A DNA stretch of 64,000 nucleotides, from assembly GCA_019694975.1 (NCBI GenBank), contig JAIBAY010000003.1, forward strand, positions 372,001-436,000, given 5' to 3'. Below the pieces are notes generated by a model. The model made no database searches, was not told the DNA's origin, and saw nothing but the letters and a program-made list of their open reading frames with translations. This stretch comes from Chitinophagales bacterium (GTDB lineage Bacteria > Bacteroidota > Bacteroidia > Chitinophagales > UBA10324). Below are positions 52,065 to 60,659 of the stretch, piece after piece (positions within the stretch are counted from its first letter, which is position 1; each line of letters opens with the position of its first letter). A program made the position numbers and the translations under genes.

Positions 52065-55000
52065 TTATTTGAGAATGACCAATTTTTCAAAGGCATCCGC
52101 CTTCATGCCATTGTCAGCCTCTACGGTTAATTTATAGACATAAACTCCTTTGCCGATTGGGTCACCGTAATCATCTTTTCCATCCCAGAAAATATTGTTT
52201 ACGCGGTATCCGCCTGATGTTCCCGCGTCACTGCAGCCGGCGCCGCTGAAAGCGACCATTTCGGGAAGAACGGATTGCTGAATGGTTTTTACCAGCTTGC
52301 CGGAAATTGTATAAACCTGCACCATCACTTCCAGCATCTCGCCCGGCATATTGTGTTCAAACATGAATTCCGTGCGTGTCGTAAACGGATTGGGGTAATT
52401 CAGTATGTGCGCCAGTGCCAGTTCCGCTGACGCAGAAACAATAAAATCGGTACTTCCTTCGGAAGAGTTGTTATAAACATCCCAGGCTTTTACTACTATG
52501 CTGTGCGGACCTTCACTCAAACCATTAAGCGGATACCGTGCTTCACCGGATTGATAGCTATCCAAATCGGCTGAATAGAAATCATTCATTACGAGCGTAT
52601 TTTTCGAATCATTATCCAGCGTACCGGCGATGTCATGACCAATTCCGGTGCCTACCGTATTTACACCATTATCATCACTCAGTTTTACGAGTATGCTAGG
52701 ATTTTCATCCGTGATTCCTCCGCGAACAAATTTCTCATCATTCATATATACGTTCACCTGCGGGCCTTTATCGTCGAGGCTGGCCGTATCGCTTACGCCG
52801 CCAATAATAATGTCGTTTTTGTAGCCATGCGCGTCCACAGCGCCGTTTTCTGCATAATAGCTCAGTTTGCCGAAGCCATATTGATAAGAAATGTCTTTAG
52901 GCACCACAAATGAAAAGGTAAACACACCGTTCTTTACGCTGGCCTTTCCATTATATATGATGTTTTTCTGCAAGACAAAATTACGCACCTGGCTGCCGGC
53001 ATCATTGGAAAGCGTTTGATAGGTAATGGGTTTATCATACACTGTTGGATAAAGCGTTCCATTGAAACTGGTCATCGTACTACCGCTGAAATCATTCACT
53101 GTGCCTTCAATAGTCACCTGTTGCAATGCTTTAATGGTGTCACTTACAGTTTGAACGGGATGCGAATTAATGGCAGTTGTAACTACATTATATGCAGGAT
53201 AATTTAATGTCAGTGCGGGATCGCCTAACAAGGTGAATTTCCTGTTATTCGTATCTCCGCCAATACTGTTTTTTCCTTTCCTGAAGACCTCTCCCAATGG
53301 CGGAATCACACCATTGACAGGAAGAAAGACATTATCCATAAATCCCTGGTTCATCAATTTATTGGCAGAAGAGTAAACCAGCCGCACCGTGGTTACCAAA
53401 GCAATGGCACCGCCTTTGGTGTTTGACAACAGCATTTCACCGGCTGATTCTATTGCGGGATCATCATACTTGCTGAATTCACAGGTAGCGGTGACAAATA
53501 GTGTGAGTTTATACAGGTTAGTATAACTTTCGATATCTGTGATCTGCAATACGCGTTCATGCGCCCAGCCACCGACACCACCATGCCCAACATAATTCAT
53601 GAGCAGCGTTCCATTGCAAATACGGTTGTTGATGGCCGTATTCGCATCCGGATAACGGGTTCCGCCGGGTATTGATATTTGCTGATAGGAATCAAAATAG
53701 ATCTTGTCGAAATTATATACCGGATAATTCGCCGCCACTTCCACTGCCACTTCATCGGCATCCTTGATATGCGTATTGTTATCCTCATCATCGGCCACAA
53801 ACGTGACTACATTCCGCCAGTTACCGAATGACTGGGAAGATCCGTAAATCTTGATTTTATTCAGTACCGATGCAGCTTGTTCAACATCATTAACAGGAAG
53901 CCGGCCGATGGCGATATCAAGTTTCGCATTAGGGTCGAGTACATTTCCGCCTTCATTATTGTCAAGCAATCCGTAAAAGTCATCACTGACAAAGGAACTG
54001 GTTGCACTCACGGAATTGGCACTTTGAAAGGTCGGAATCAATCCCTGGTTTCCTGCTATATTTCCTTTGTTATCGTAAGACCCGTCACCAAAAAGGCAAA
54101 TATATTTTGGCATGGACGCAGGGTCTGTACCTGCCCTTTGGTAAAACATCCTCGTAAAATCACGGATGGCAGTTATATCTGCTGCGCCTGAAGAGAATTC
54201 ATTATAGACCTGATCGGTGGTAACTACATTCACCGACATGCCCGATGCACGATGAAAATCGGCCAGTTCATTGGCATAACTCAGCAGCACCGGCGGAGTG
54301 ACAATCAGGTATGCTGCCTGTGGCAATCCATGCAGATCCTGGTTCGGTATCTTCCCCACTGCTATCGGAACATATCCTTCACCCTCCGCAAGTATGACAA
54401 ACTCATGCAACGTATCACCCGATACTACAAACTGTAACCCATTCCCAGCGGAAACAACAGCCTGCCTGTGGCAATTCACCGGGTCCGTTACATCCAGCAC
54501 CATTAATGAAGCATTCGTATTACTTACCGTGTACTGAGCGATACTTCCCGGCGACCATGAAGCAATGCTCCTGAAAGCCATCTGCGATCCTGACCACGAC
54601 AGATTCCGCTGCGCATTTACCTCAATATAGTTCAGCCATCCAACAGCATCCTGTGCATTCCGTGTGTAATTGAGCTGCACATCAAAGTTGCCGGAGGTGG
54701 CATTAAAGATTCCTTCCAATGCAGCAATATTTGCAAACGGACAGGTATAATCGCTGCACACTTTAGTAATGTCAGCCACATCAATGGTTTGTCCGGATGA
54801 TGACAGCTTAAACGAATTGGTGGAATAAATGCTTTTAGAGGCGACTAAGGCAGTTACTTTGACAGGCACCGTGGTAACCAAATTACCAAAGCTGAAAGGA
54901 AAGGATTGCGATGTTTCGAACTCAAATGTTTCACCATACCAGTCTCTGCCGCTCTCGAGAAAATTTTCAGATTCCACTTCATGAAAAGCGTGATCGTCAA

Positions 55001-55973
55001 AGGTGCTGATTTGTTTATTCGGCACCAGAACGGAAGATGGCTGCTCTGCCATGCGCTTGCCGGCTCCGAGATCGGTGGTTATGAAATAAAAAGCTTCATT
55101 GGAGTAGATGTTCAGTTTATGAATAAATTTCTCAGCCACGGTATCGTAAGTCCATCGGTGCGGCCCCCTTGCATAAAACTGTACATAATCTCCGGCATCA
55201 AATCTTCCGTCTTCTTCTCCTTTTACTATGATGGCATTCTCCTGCAAATCATCATACCTCGCAGCGGCATTCGGTTCCGGCAACATGCCTCCGCCGTTTC
55301 CATAGACGCGTATATTTCTCGGATCAATAGCTGCCGTATTGATGCCGAGTGCATCCAGGAAGCTTTTATCCAGTTTAAACACGCCATCATTCTTTACGGA
55401 TATCTTATACCATGAGCCGGAAGCCAGAAAGGAATGTTCAGCATAGCTGTCTCCACCGCGTGTACCGGAAAGCGTTCCAACTCCGGAAATATTGATATGA
55501 TAGGAGAATGAAATCAGGCGTTCGATCTGGCCGGTGGACTGATTGCGGCGGAATGGCACAATGGACATTTGAACATAAGGTGCCTTTCGCTCATAGCCTA
55601 TGGATGCTTTTATGACCGGTGCATTACCAACTGATTTAAAATAATCTGCAGGAATCATCCCTTTGCCTGCAGCAGCAGTGGCGTAAACTTCATCGGTTAA
55701 TACAACCTCCGGAAGCCCGTCGGCAGGCACAGCAACCGACTCGTAATAGATTGGCAAGTAGCCATACACCTGATCATCATAGGAAGCTCCGTCAAAATAC
55801 ATGGCAGGGTGAAGCCGATAATCGGAAAATTCCAGTGACTGCAATGTATCCGACCAGTTCAACGTTTTATCCGCCGATACCACCTGTGCAAGGGCTGCGG
55901 TGCAGCATAACAGGAATGAAAAAAGTGTAGTAATTTTTCTGATGGCTACCGGCAAAGAATTCAGGATTTTCAC
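52065..55973 (-). CDS. porU: type IX secretion system sortase PorU
   Basis: A 1302-residue C25 (gingipain-like) cysteine peptidase that removes the C-terminal tail of secreted cargo and attaches it to the surface. The start is GTG at 55973 with signal peptide ITTLFSFLLCCTAALAQ. The catalytic pair is visible as His797 (NYVGHGGVGGW) and Cys831 (FVTATCEFSKYDD), with the usual spacing of about 34. Before it lie PorU-specific beta-domains, and after it an Ig-like region and a C-terminal domain (LNYPNPFTTRTEF, then GKGVYVYKL) similar to cargo tails. The upstream 94 bases separate it from the divergent PorP/SprF-like gene. Confidence 0.95.
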   Translation of the reverse strand: MKILNSLPVAIRKITTLFSFLLCCTAALAQVVSADKTLNWSDTLQSLEFSDYRLHPAMYFDGASYDDQVYGYLPIYYESVAVPADGLPEVVLTDEVYATAAAGKGMIPADYFKSVGNAPVIKASIGYERKAPYVQMSIVPFRRNQSTGQIERLISFSYHINISGVGTLSGTRGGDSYAEHSFLASGSWYKISVKNDGVFKLDKSFLDALGINTAAIDPRNIRVYGNGGGMLPEPNAAARYDDLQENAIIVKGEEDGRFDAGDYVQFYARGPHRWTYDTVAEKFIHKLNIYSNEAFYFITTDLGAGKRMAEQPSSVLVPNKQISTFDDHAFHEVESENFLESGRDWYGETFEFETSQSFPFSFGNLVTTVPVKVTALVASKSIYSTNSFKLSSSGQTIDVADITKVCSDYTCPFANIAALEGIFNATSGNFDVQLNYTRNAQDAVGWLNYIEVNAQRNLSWSGSQMAFRSIASWSPGSIAQYTVSNTNASLMVLDVTDPVNCHRQAVVSAGNGLQFVVSGDTLHEFVILAEGEGYVPIAVGKIPNQDLHGLPQAAYLIVTPPVLLSYANELADFHRASGMSVNVVTTDQVYNEFSSGAADITAIRDFTRMFYQRAGTDPASMPKYICLFGDGSYDNKGNIAGNQGLIPTFQSANSVSATSSFVSDDFYGLLDNNEGGNVLDPNAKLDIAIGRLPVNDVEQAASVLNKIKIYGSSQSFGNWRNVVTFVADDEDNNTHIKDADEVAVEVAANYPVYNFDKIYFDSYQQISIPGGTRYPDANTAINNRICNGTLLMNYVGHGGVGGWAHERVLQITDIESYTNLYKLTLFVTATCEFSKYDDPAIESAGEMLLSNTKGGAIALVTTVRLVYSSANKLMNQGFMDNVFLPVNGVIPPLGEVFRKGKNSIGGDTNNRKFTLLGDPALTLNYPAYNVVTTAINSHPVQTVSDTIKALQQVTIEGTVNDFSGSTMTSFNGTLYPTVYDKPITYQTLSNDAGSQVRNFVLQKNIIYNGKASVKNGVFTFSFVVPKDISYQYGFGKLSYYAENGAVDAHGYKNDIIIGGVSDTASLDDKGPQVNVYMNDEKFVRGGITDENPSILVKLSDDNGVNTVGTGIGHDIAGTLDNDSKNTLVMNDFYSADLDSYQSGEARYPLNGLSEGPHSIVVKAWDVYNNSSEGSTDFIVSASAELALAHILNYPNPFTTRTEFMFEHNMPGEMLEVMVQVYTISGKLVKTIQQSVLPEMVAFSGAGCSDAGTSGGYRVNNIFWDGKDDYGDPIGKGVYVYKLTVEADNGMKADAFEKLVILK

Positions 55974-56067
55974 AGTGAATCTTTAAAAAATGCCGTTCTT
56001 TAACGGCTGATGATGATTATTATTTCAGGTTATACTTAAAGTTACAATAAAACTGCAAAACGGAATT

Positions 56068-57060
56068 TTGGTTCTGAAACGCGCAATATTAGTTATTATT
56101 TTCTTCAGCCTTTTTACCAGCAAGTCCGGTGCGCAGGATGCTGAATTCAGCCAGTTTTTTAATGCACCGCTCTATCTGAATCCTGCCTTTGCCGGTGTCG
56201 GTGAAGGCCCGCGATTCTGCATTAATTACAGGAATCAATGGGCAAGCCTGAACAATGCATTCATCACCTATGCAGCATCTTACGATCAGAACTTTGAAGC
56301 CATCAATGGTGGAATCGGCATACAATTGTCATCAGACCGGCAGGCAAGTGGCTTGCTCACTGCAACAACAGTGTCAGGTATTTACTCCTATCAGCTGAAC
56401 CTTAGCCCGGATGTCGGAATCAAAGCAGGCGCATCTGTTTCTTATGTACAAAAAAGGATTGATGCCGGCCAATTGATTTTTGCAGAAAACATCAACCCGA
56501 ACAATGGTGCAACCAATGGAACGGTATCAGCGGACTTACCGGATGAAACCTCAAAAAGTATAGCAGACATCGGCGGCGGCATCATTATTTACACTAAAAA
56601 AGTTTATGCAGGACTGGCTGTCAAGCATGTGACTTCACCTGATGAATCATTTATTTCAACACAGGTTAGTCCATGGCCGGTAAGGATTGCAGCAAATGCC
56701 GGAATTGAACTGCATTCCAGGAAGAGCGCACAGACTCCGGTTTACTTTGCACCTAACCTGCTGTTTGTCCAGCAGGCTTCTTTCAGGCAACTGAATGCAG
56801 GTGCAATTTTGGGCATAGGTGTGCTCTATGGAGGAATCTATTTCAGGACAGCCTTCGGAAACAGTGACGCGGCAATCATCATCATGGGTTTGAAGAGGGG
56901 TATTTTCAAGTTTGGATACAGCTATGATGCAACGGTTTCCAACCTGGCGAAGAGTGGCGGAACGCATGAACTTTCTGTAGTGATGAATTTTCATGATTCC
57001 AAGAAAGTACAGTTCAGGAGAAGTGCGAAAAGGTTTAGCGATTGCCCGGAGGTTTTTTGA
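56068..57060 (+). CDS. PorP/SprF-family type IX secretion membrane protein
   Basis: A 330-residue outer-membrane protein. There is no ATG; TTG at 56068 (or CTG 56074) opens the signal peptide LVIIFFSLFTSKSGAQ. The mature start QDAEFSQFFNAPLYLNPAFAGVGEGPRFCINYRNQWA is the PorP/SprF hallmark. Repeated strands GIGIQLSSD, GIYSYQLNLS, VSYVQKRIDAGQL, then KRGIFKFGYSYDATVSNL, ending in NFHDSKK, complete the barrel. Members are partners of the secretion or gliding machinery and stabilise SprB-type adhesins. It is divergent from porU and 145 bases before gldJ on the same strand. It could be a paralogue rather than the core PorP. Confidence 0.9.
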   Translation: MVLKRAILVIIFFSLFTSKSGAQDAEFSQFFNAPLYLNPAFAGVGEGPRFCINYRNQWASLNNAFITYAASYDQNFEAINGGIGIQLSSDRQASGLLTATTVSGIYSYQLNLSPDVGIKAGASVSYVQKRIDAGQLIFAENINPNNGATNGTVSADLPDETSKSIADIGGGIIIYTKKVYAGLAVKHVTSPDESFISTQVSPWPVRIAANAGIELHSRKSAQTPVYFAPNLLFVQQASFRQLNAGAILGIGVLYGGIYFRTAFGNSDAAIIIMGLKRGIFKFGYSYDATVSNLAKSGGTHELSVVMNFHDSKKVQFRRSAKRFSDCPEVF

Positions 57061-57163
57061 TTAAGCATACCATGGCACTTTTGCCATCCTGCGAAAAAAA
57101 TCAGTGGCCATTAGCCACATCACGCCATTGCTGTGAATAGTGCTGATTTTGAAATAAATAATT

Positions 57164-57171
57164 TACATTTG
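57164..57171 (+). promoter_or_regulatory. -7 promoter box of gldJ
   Basis: TACATTTG is a perfect TAnnTTTG and continues as CG. It is 34 bases before the ATG. The -33 partner is imperfect, but the box suggests gldJ has its own promoter despite following the PorP/SprF-like gene. Confidence 0.5.
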
Positions 57172-57205
57172 CGTTTACCTCTCTCTTCACGTAATTTAAC
57201 TAAAC

Positions 57206-58696
57206 ATGCTGAAGCGGTCTCTTATCAATACCGGTTCGCTGATGTTCGTATCAGCAACCCTGCTTTTTTCGCTGAGCTCTTGTAAAAAAGAGCAGTCTGC
57301 TACCACTGGCTGGAACTATAACGACAGCAAATGGGGCGGATTTGAAGTCAGGGCCTTTGATGGCCAGGAAACCGGACCCGGTTTGACTTTGGTGGAAGGC
57401 GGTTCATTTGTGATGGGCAATACTGAACAGAACCTCACTTACGATTTTGACAATATTCCCAAAAAGATTACGGTGTCATCTTTTTATATGGATGAGACAG
57501 AGGTTGCCAACGTACACTATCGTGAATATCTATACTGGTTGGGACGCACCTTTGGTTCTGATTTTCCTGAAGTAGTGAAAAGGGCCCTGCCCGATTCATT
57601 GGTATGGCGCGATGAACTTGCTTATAACGAACCATATGTGGAATACTATTTCCGGCATCCGGCTTTTAATAATTATCCGGTTGTGGGTGTTAGCTGGGTG
57701 CAAGCCAATGACTATTGTGCCTGGCGGACCGATCGCGTTAATGAATGGATCATGATACGCGAAGGCATCCTGGATAAGAATCCTAGCCAGGTGGATGAAG
57801 ACAACTTTAATACGCAGTCCTATCTTGTCGGACAATACGAAGGAGCTATCAAGAAAAACCTGAAAGATCTCAATCCGAATGGAACAGGCGAAAGGAAAGT
57901 ACGGATGGAAGATGGCATCCTGTTGCCTGAATACCGCTTACCTACGGAAGCAGAATGGGAATACGCAGCTCTTTCACTGATTGGCAATAACCCATATAAA
58001 GATGAGGAGTTGTATACTGACCGCAGGATTTACCCATGGAACCGTGATCAGATGCGTGATCCGCAGCATGGCGGATGGCAGGGTGATTTTCTCGCCAACT
58101 TTAAACGCGGCAATGGTGATATGATGGGCGTTGCCGGCGGGCTGAATGACAATGCCGACATCACTGCACAGGTTACTTCCTTCCTTCCAAATGATTTTGG
58201 TCTTTATAATATGGCGGGCAATGTGAGTGAATGGGTGGCTGATGTTTACCGGCCGAATACATTTTATGATGCCAGTGATTTCAACGGTTTCCGGGGTAAT
58301 GTATTTATGAAAGACAGCCTGGATGAAGAAGGTTATCATGTTGACAAGGATTCCCTTGGAAGAGTAATCAAGGTGCCGATGTCTGATGCTGAGAGTGCCA
58401 ACAGGCTGAATTATCGCCGAAGCGATGTAATCAATTTCCTCGATGGTGACTCATTGTCAGAAGTGCAATACAATTATTCCGTTTCTTCACTCATCAATGA
58501 CAAAGCACGTGTTTACAAAGGCGGCTCATGGGCTGATATGGCCTACTATCTTTCACCCGGCACCAGGAGATTTCTGGATGAAAATCTTGCATTGTCAACG
58601 CTTGGATTCCGGTGTGCAATGGTGAGACTGGGTAGTCCTACAGGAAATGACTTCCCCAGCGGCAAAGAGTTTGATGCACCGAAAAAGAAGAAGTAA
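57206..58696 (+). CDS. gldJ: gliding-motility lipoprotein GldJ
   Basis: A 496-residue lipoprotein (lipidated Cys26 in FSLSSCKKE). The early segment GWNYNDSKWGGFEV is typical of GldJ. The body is a formylglycine-generating-enzyme-like (SUMF1) domain: LVEGGSFVMGNTEQ, VSSFYMDETEVANVHYREYLYWL, YPVVGVSWVQANDYCAWRTDRVNEW, YRLPTEAEWEYAA, FGLYNMAGNVSEWVADVYRP, and near the end KGGSWADMAYYLSPGTRRFLDENLALSTLGFRCAM. This fold is structural here. GldJ supports stability of the motility and type IX machinery in Flavobacteriia. The basic C-terminus (DAPKKKK) is unusual but short. Confidence 0.92.
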   Translation: MLKRSLINTGSLMFVSATLLFSLSSCKKEQSATTGWNYNDSKWGGFEVRAFDGQETGPGLTLVEGGSFVMGNTEQNLTYDFDNIPKKITVSSFYMDETEVANVHYREYLYWLGRTFGSDFPEVVKRALPDSLVWRDELAYNEPYVEYYFRHPAFNNYPVVGVSWVQANDYCAWRTDRVNEWIMIREGILDKNPSQVDEDNFNTQSYLVGQYEGAIKKNLKDLNPNGTGERKVRMEDGILLPEYRLPTEAEWEYAALSLIGNNPYKDEELYTDRRIYPWNRDQMRDPQHGGWQGDFLANFKRGNGDMMGVAGGLNDNADITAQVTSFLPNDFGLYNMAGNVSEWVADVYRPNTFYDASDFNGFRGNVFMKDSLDEEGYHVDKDSLGRVIKVPMSDAESANRLNYRRSDVINFLDGDSLSEVQYNYSVSSLINDKARVYKGGSWADMAYYLSPGTRRFLDENLALSTLGFRCAMVRLGSPTGNDFPSGKEFDAPKKKK

Positions 58697-58724
58697 CCAC
58701 TCCGGCATTAATACTAAATGATTC

Positions 58725-58757
58725 AAAGCCCTTTCGTAATCCGGAAGGGCTTTTGCT
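58725..58757 (+). terminator. intrinsic terminator of gldJ
   Basis: AAAGCCCTTTCG pairs with CGGAAGGGCTTT over 12 positions (one G-U) with a five-base loop. It is followed by TGCTTTTTC. The hairpin starts 29 bases after the stop. Confidence 0.85.
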
Positions 58758-58954
58758 TTTTCTATCCAATGTGATCCAAAACCTTTACTGATAGATTAGG
58801 AATCGTCAGCTACGATTTTACCATCTGCTGTGATTTATCCCTGGTTCAATATGCATCAGGCTGCAAGTAGTAAAACCTGTCGTGAGCAACCGGAACACCG
58901 CTCTATGGCTTTCATTTAACGCTATCTGTTCATTCAGGCGTATCCAATGCCTAA

Positions 58955-58972
58955 AACTGACAAAGATCAGTT
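58955..58972. promoter_or_regulatory. CRP/FNR-type palindrome upstream of the sulfur operon
   Basis: AACTGA and TCAGTT, exact inverted repeats, are separated by six bases. The inner TGA-N6-TCA spacing is that of CRP/FNR-family sites. It lies 92 bases before the first gene, where an activator or repressor operator would be expected. No regulator gene sits beside it, and an 18-bp palindrome could arise by chance. Confidence 0.45.
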
Positions 58973-59064
58973 CAATACATATCAAAGGTCATATATTATG
59001 AAGCAGATCAGTCGCTCCTTTGTACCGCAAATATTACCCTGAAAATCCACTAAAATCTTAGACA

Positions 59065-60324
59065 ATGACCACTATGAAACGCATCATGATCCTTGGAGCC
59101 GGCACCGCCGGAACAATGATGGCGAATCACCTGCGACACGAACTTGATCCGCTCGAATGGGAGATCACCATTATCGATGAAAGCGACACACATTATTATC
59201 AGCCGGGTTATTTATTCCTTCCATTCGATATCTATGAACCGGAAGATATTAAAAAACCAATCCGCGATTTCATACCGCACGGAGTCAATTTCATGCAGGA
59301 GAAGCTCGCAAAGATCCTACCGGAAGAAAAGAAAATCATTTCTGAAAACGGAGATACTTTTCATTACGACCTGCTGATAATCGCTACCGGCACCAAACCC
59401 GCACCGGAAGAAACAGAGGGCATGCTGGGCGCAGAATGGAAGAAAAGCGTTTTTGATTTCTACACCTACGACGGCGCATTCAATCTCCGCAACAAACTAC
59501 GCGATTGGGAAGGCGGAAAACTGGTGGTACACATTACAGAGATGCCGATCAAATGCCCGGTGGCCCCGCTGGAATTCGCCTTTCTCGCCGACTCCTACTT
59601 CCGGCATAAACATATGCGCGACAAGGTGGACATAACATTCGTGACACCGATGAGCGGCGCTTTTACAAAGCCAAAAGCAACGGAAGCGCTTGATCACCTG
59701 CTGACAGAGAAAAATATCCATATCGTAGCGGATTTTGCCATTGAACGGGTGGACAATGAACATAAAAAAATTATTGACTATGGTGGTGCCGCCGTTGAGT
59801 TTGATCTGCTGGTAACCGTCCCCACCAATAAAGGCGACGAACTGATTGGCCGGTCAGGGCTGGGCGATGAATTGAATTATGTGCCTACTAATAAAGGCAC
59901 CCTTCAATCTAAAGCGTATCCGGAAATCTTCGTTTTGGGTGATGCCAGTAACCTGCCTGCCTCCAAAGCAGGTTCCGTTGCACATTTTGAAGCGGAAATA
60001 CTCACTGAAAACATCAAGCGCTACATTGAAGGACAGCCATTGAAGGCAGACTTTGACGGACATGCCAATTGCTTTGTAGAAACCGGAAACGGCAAAGCAC
60101 TGCTGCTCGATTTCAATTATTCGCACGAACCGGTAGCAGGCGAATTTCCCATTCCCGGTATTGGTCCGCTGCGATTATTGAAAGAAAGCAGGATGAACCA
60201 CATGGGAAAAATGGCGTTCCGTTGGATTTACTGGCATATGCTTTTGAAAGGAACTCATATTCCTTTCGTCTCCACGGCCATGTCGGAAAGCGGTAAACAT
60301 TATGACTCACCTAAAAATAACTAA
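59065..60324 (+). CDS. sulfide:quinone oxidoreductase-like flavoprotein
   Basis: A 419-residue FAD enzyme. The dinucleotide-binding motif is GAGTAGTMMANHL (residues 11-23), and the second FAD motif is IFVLGDASNLPASKAGSVAHFEAE. Only two cysteines are present: Cys164 (PIKCPVAPLE) and Cys336 (HANCFVETGNGK). They match the positions of the redox-active pair in SQR enzymes; a third cysteine found in some subtypes is absent. The C-terminus is a membrane-associating amphipathic region (RMNHMGKMAFRWIYWHMLLKG). It probably oxidises sulfide at the membrane, passing electrons to quinone; a related flavocytochrome-type role is possible. It is the first gene of the operon, with two bases before the next. 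Confidence 0.86.
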   Translation: MTTMKRIMILGAGTAGTMMANHLRHELDPLEWEITIIDESDTHYYQPGYLFLPFDIYEPEDIKKPIRDFIPHGVNFMQEKLAKILPEEKKIISENGDTFHYDLLIIATGTKPAPEETEGMLGAEWKKSVFDFYTYDGAFNLRNKLRDWEGGKLVVHITEMPIKCPVAPLEFAFLADSYFRHKHMRDKVDITFVTPMSGAFTKPKATEALDHLLTEKNIHIVADFAIERVDNEHKKIIDYGGAAVEFDLLVTVPTNKGDELIGRSGLGDELNYVPTNKGTLQSKAYPEIFVLGDASNLPASKAGSVAHFEAEILTENIKRYIEGQPLKADFDGHANCFVETGNGKALLLDFNYSHEPVAGEFPIPGIGPLRLLKESRMNHMGKMAFRWIYWHMLLKGTHIPFVSTAMSESGKHYDSPKNN

Positions 60325-60326
60325 TC

Positions 60327-60635
60327 ATGGAAAAGATCATTGCAGGCAAAACCATTGCCGTAAATGAAGAAGGTTACCTCACCAACTTCAGCGAATGGAA
60401 TAAAGAAGTAGCAGAGGAAATTGCCAAAGAGGCAAGCATCACACTGACGCCCCGTCATTGGCAGGTATTGAGCTACTTGCAGGACGAATACAGGAAAGAA
60501 GTGCCACTCAGCATCCGGAAAGTAGGCAAAAGCGGCGTGGTTGACATCAAAGAATTCTATCAGCTATTTCCGCAAGGGCCGCTGAAAACCGCTACCAGGA
60601 TTGCTGGCATTCCAAAACCTGTAAGCTGTATCTGA
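60327..60635 (+). CDS. DsrC/TusE-family sulfur-relay protein
   Basis: A 102-residue cytoplasmic protein of the DsrC/TusE family. The domain is evident from VNEEGYLTNFSEWNKEVAEEIAKEASITLTPRHWQVLSYL and the C-terminal arm QGPLKTATRIAGIPKPVSCI. The penultimate cysteine (Cys101) that carries persulfide is present, but the second arm cysteine found ten residues earlier in dissimilatory DsrC is replaced by threonine. In sequence terms this is the TusE-like form, used for sulfur transfer rather than forming a trisulfide with sulfite reductase. It starts two bases after the flavoprotein and 24 bases before the DsrE-like gene, so it is co-expressed. Confidence 0.9.
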   Translation: MEKIIAGKTIAVNEEGYLTNFSEWNKEVAEEIAKEASITLTPRHWQVLSYLQDEYRKEVPLSIRKVGKSGVVDIKEFYQLFPQGPLKTATRIAGIPKPVSCI

Positions 60636-60659
60636 TTCACCATCTTAAATCCAACTACT

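Larger units (their letters stand above)
58697..59064. other. intergenic region before the sulfur operon
   Basis: These 368 bases contain the gldJ terminator, an inverted repeat of CRP/FNR-like geometry and a weak -7-like sequence (CTCCTTTG at 59015-59022). No coding gene of convincing size is present. Confidence 0.5.
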
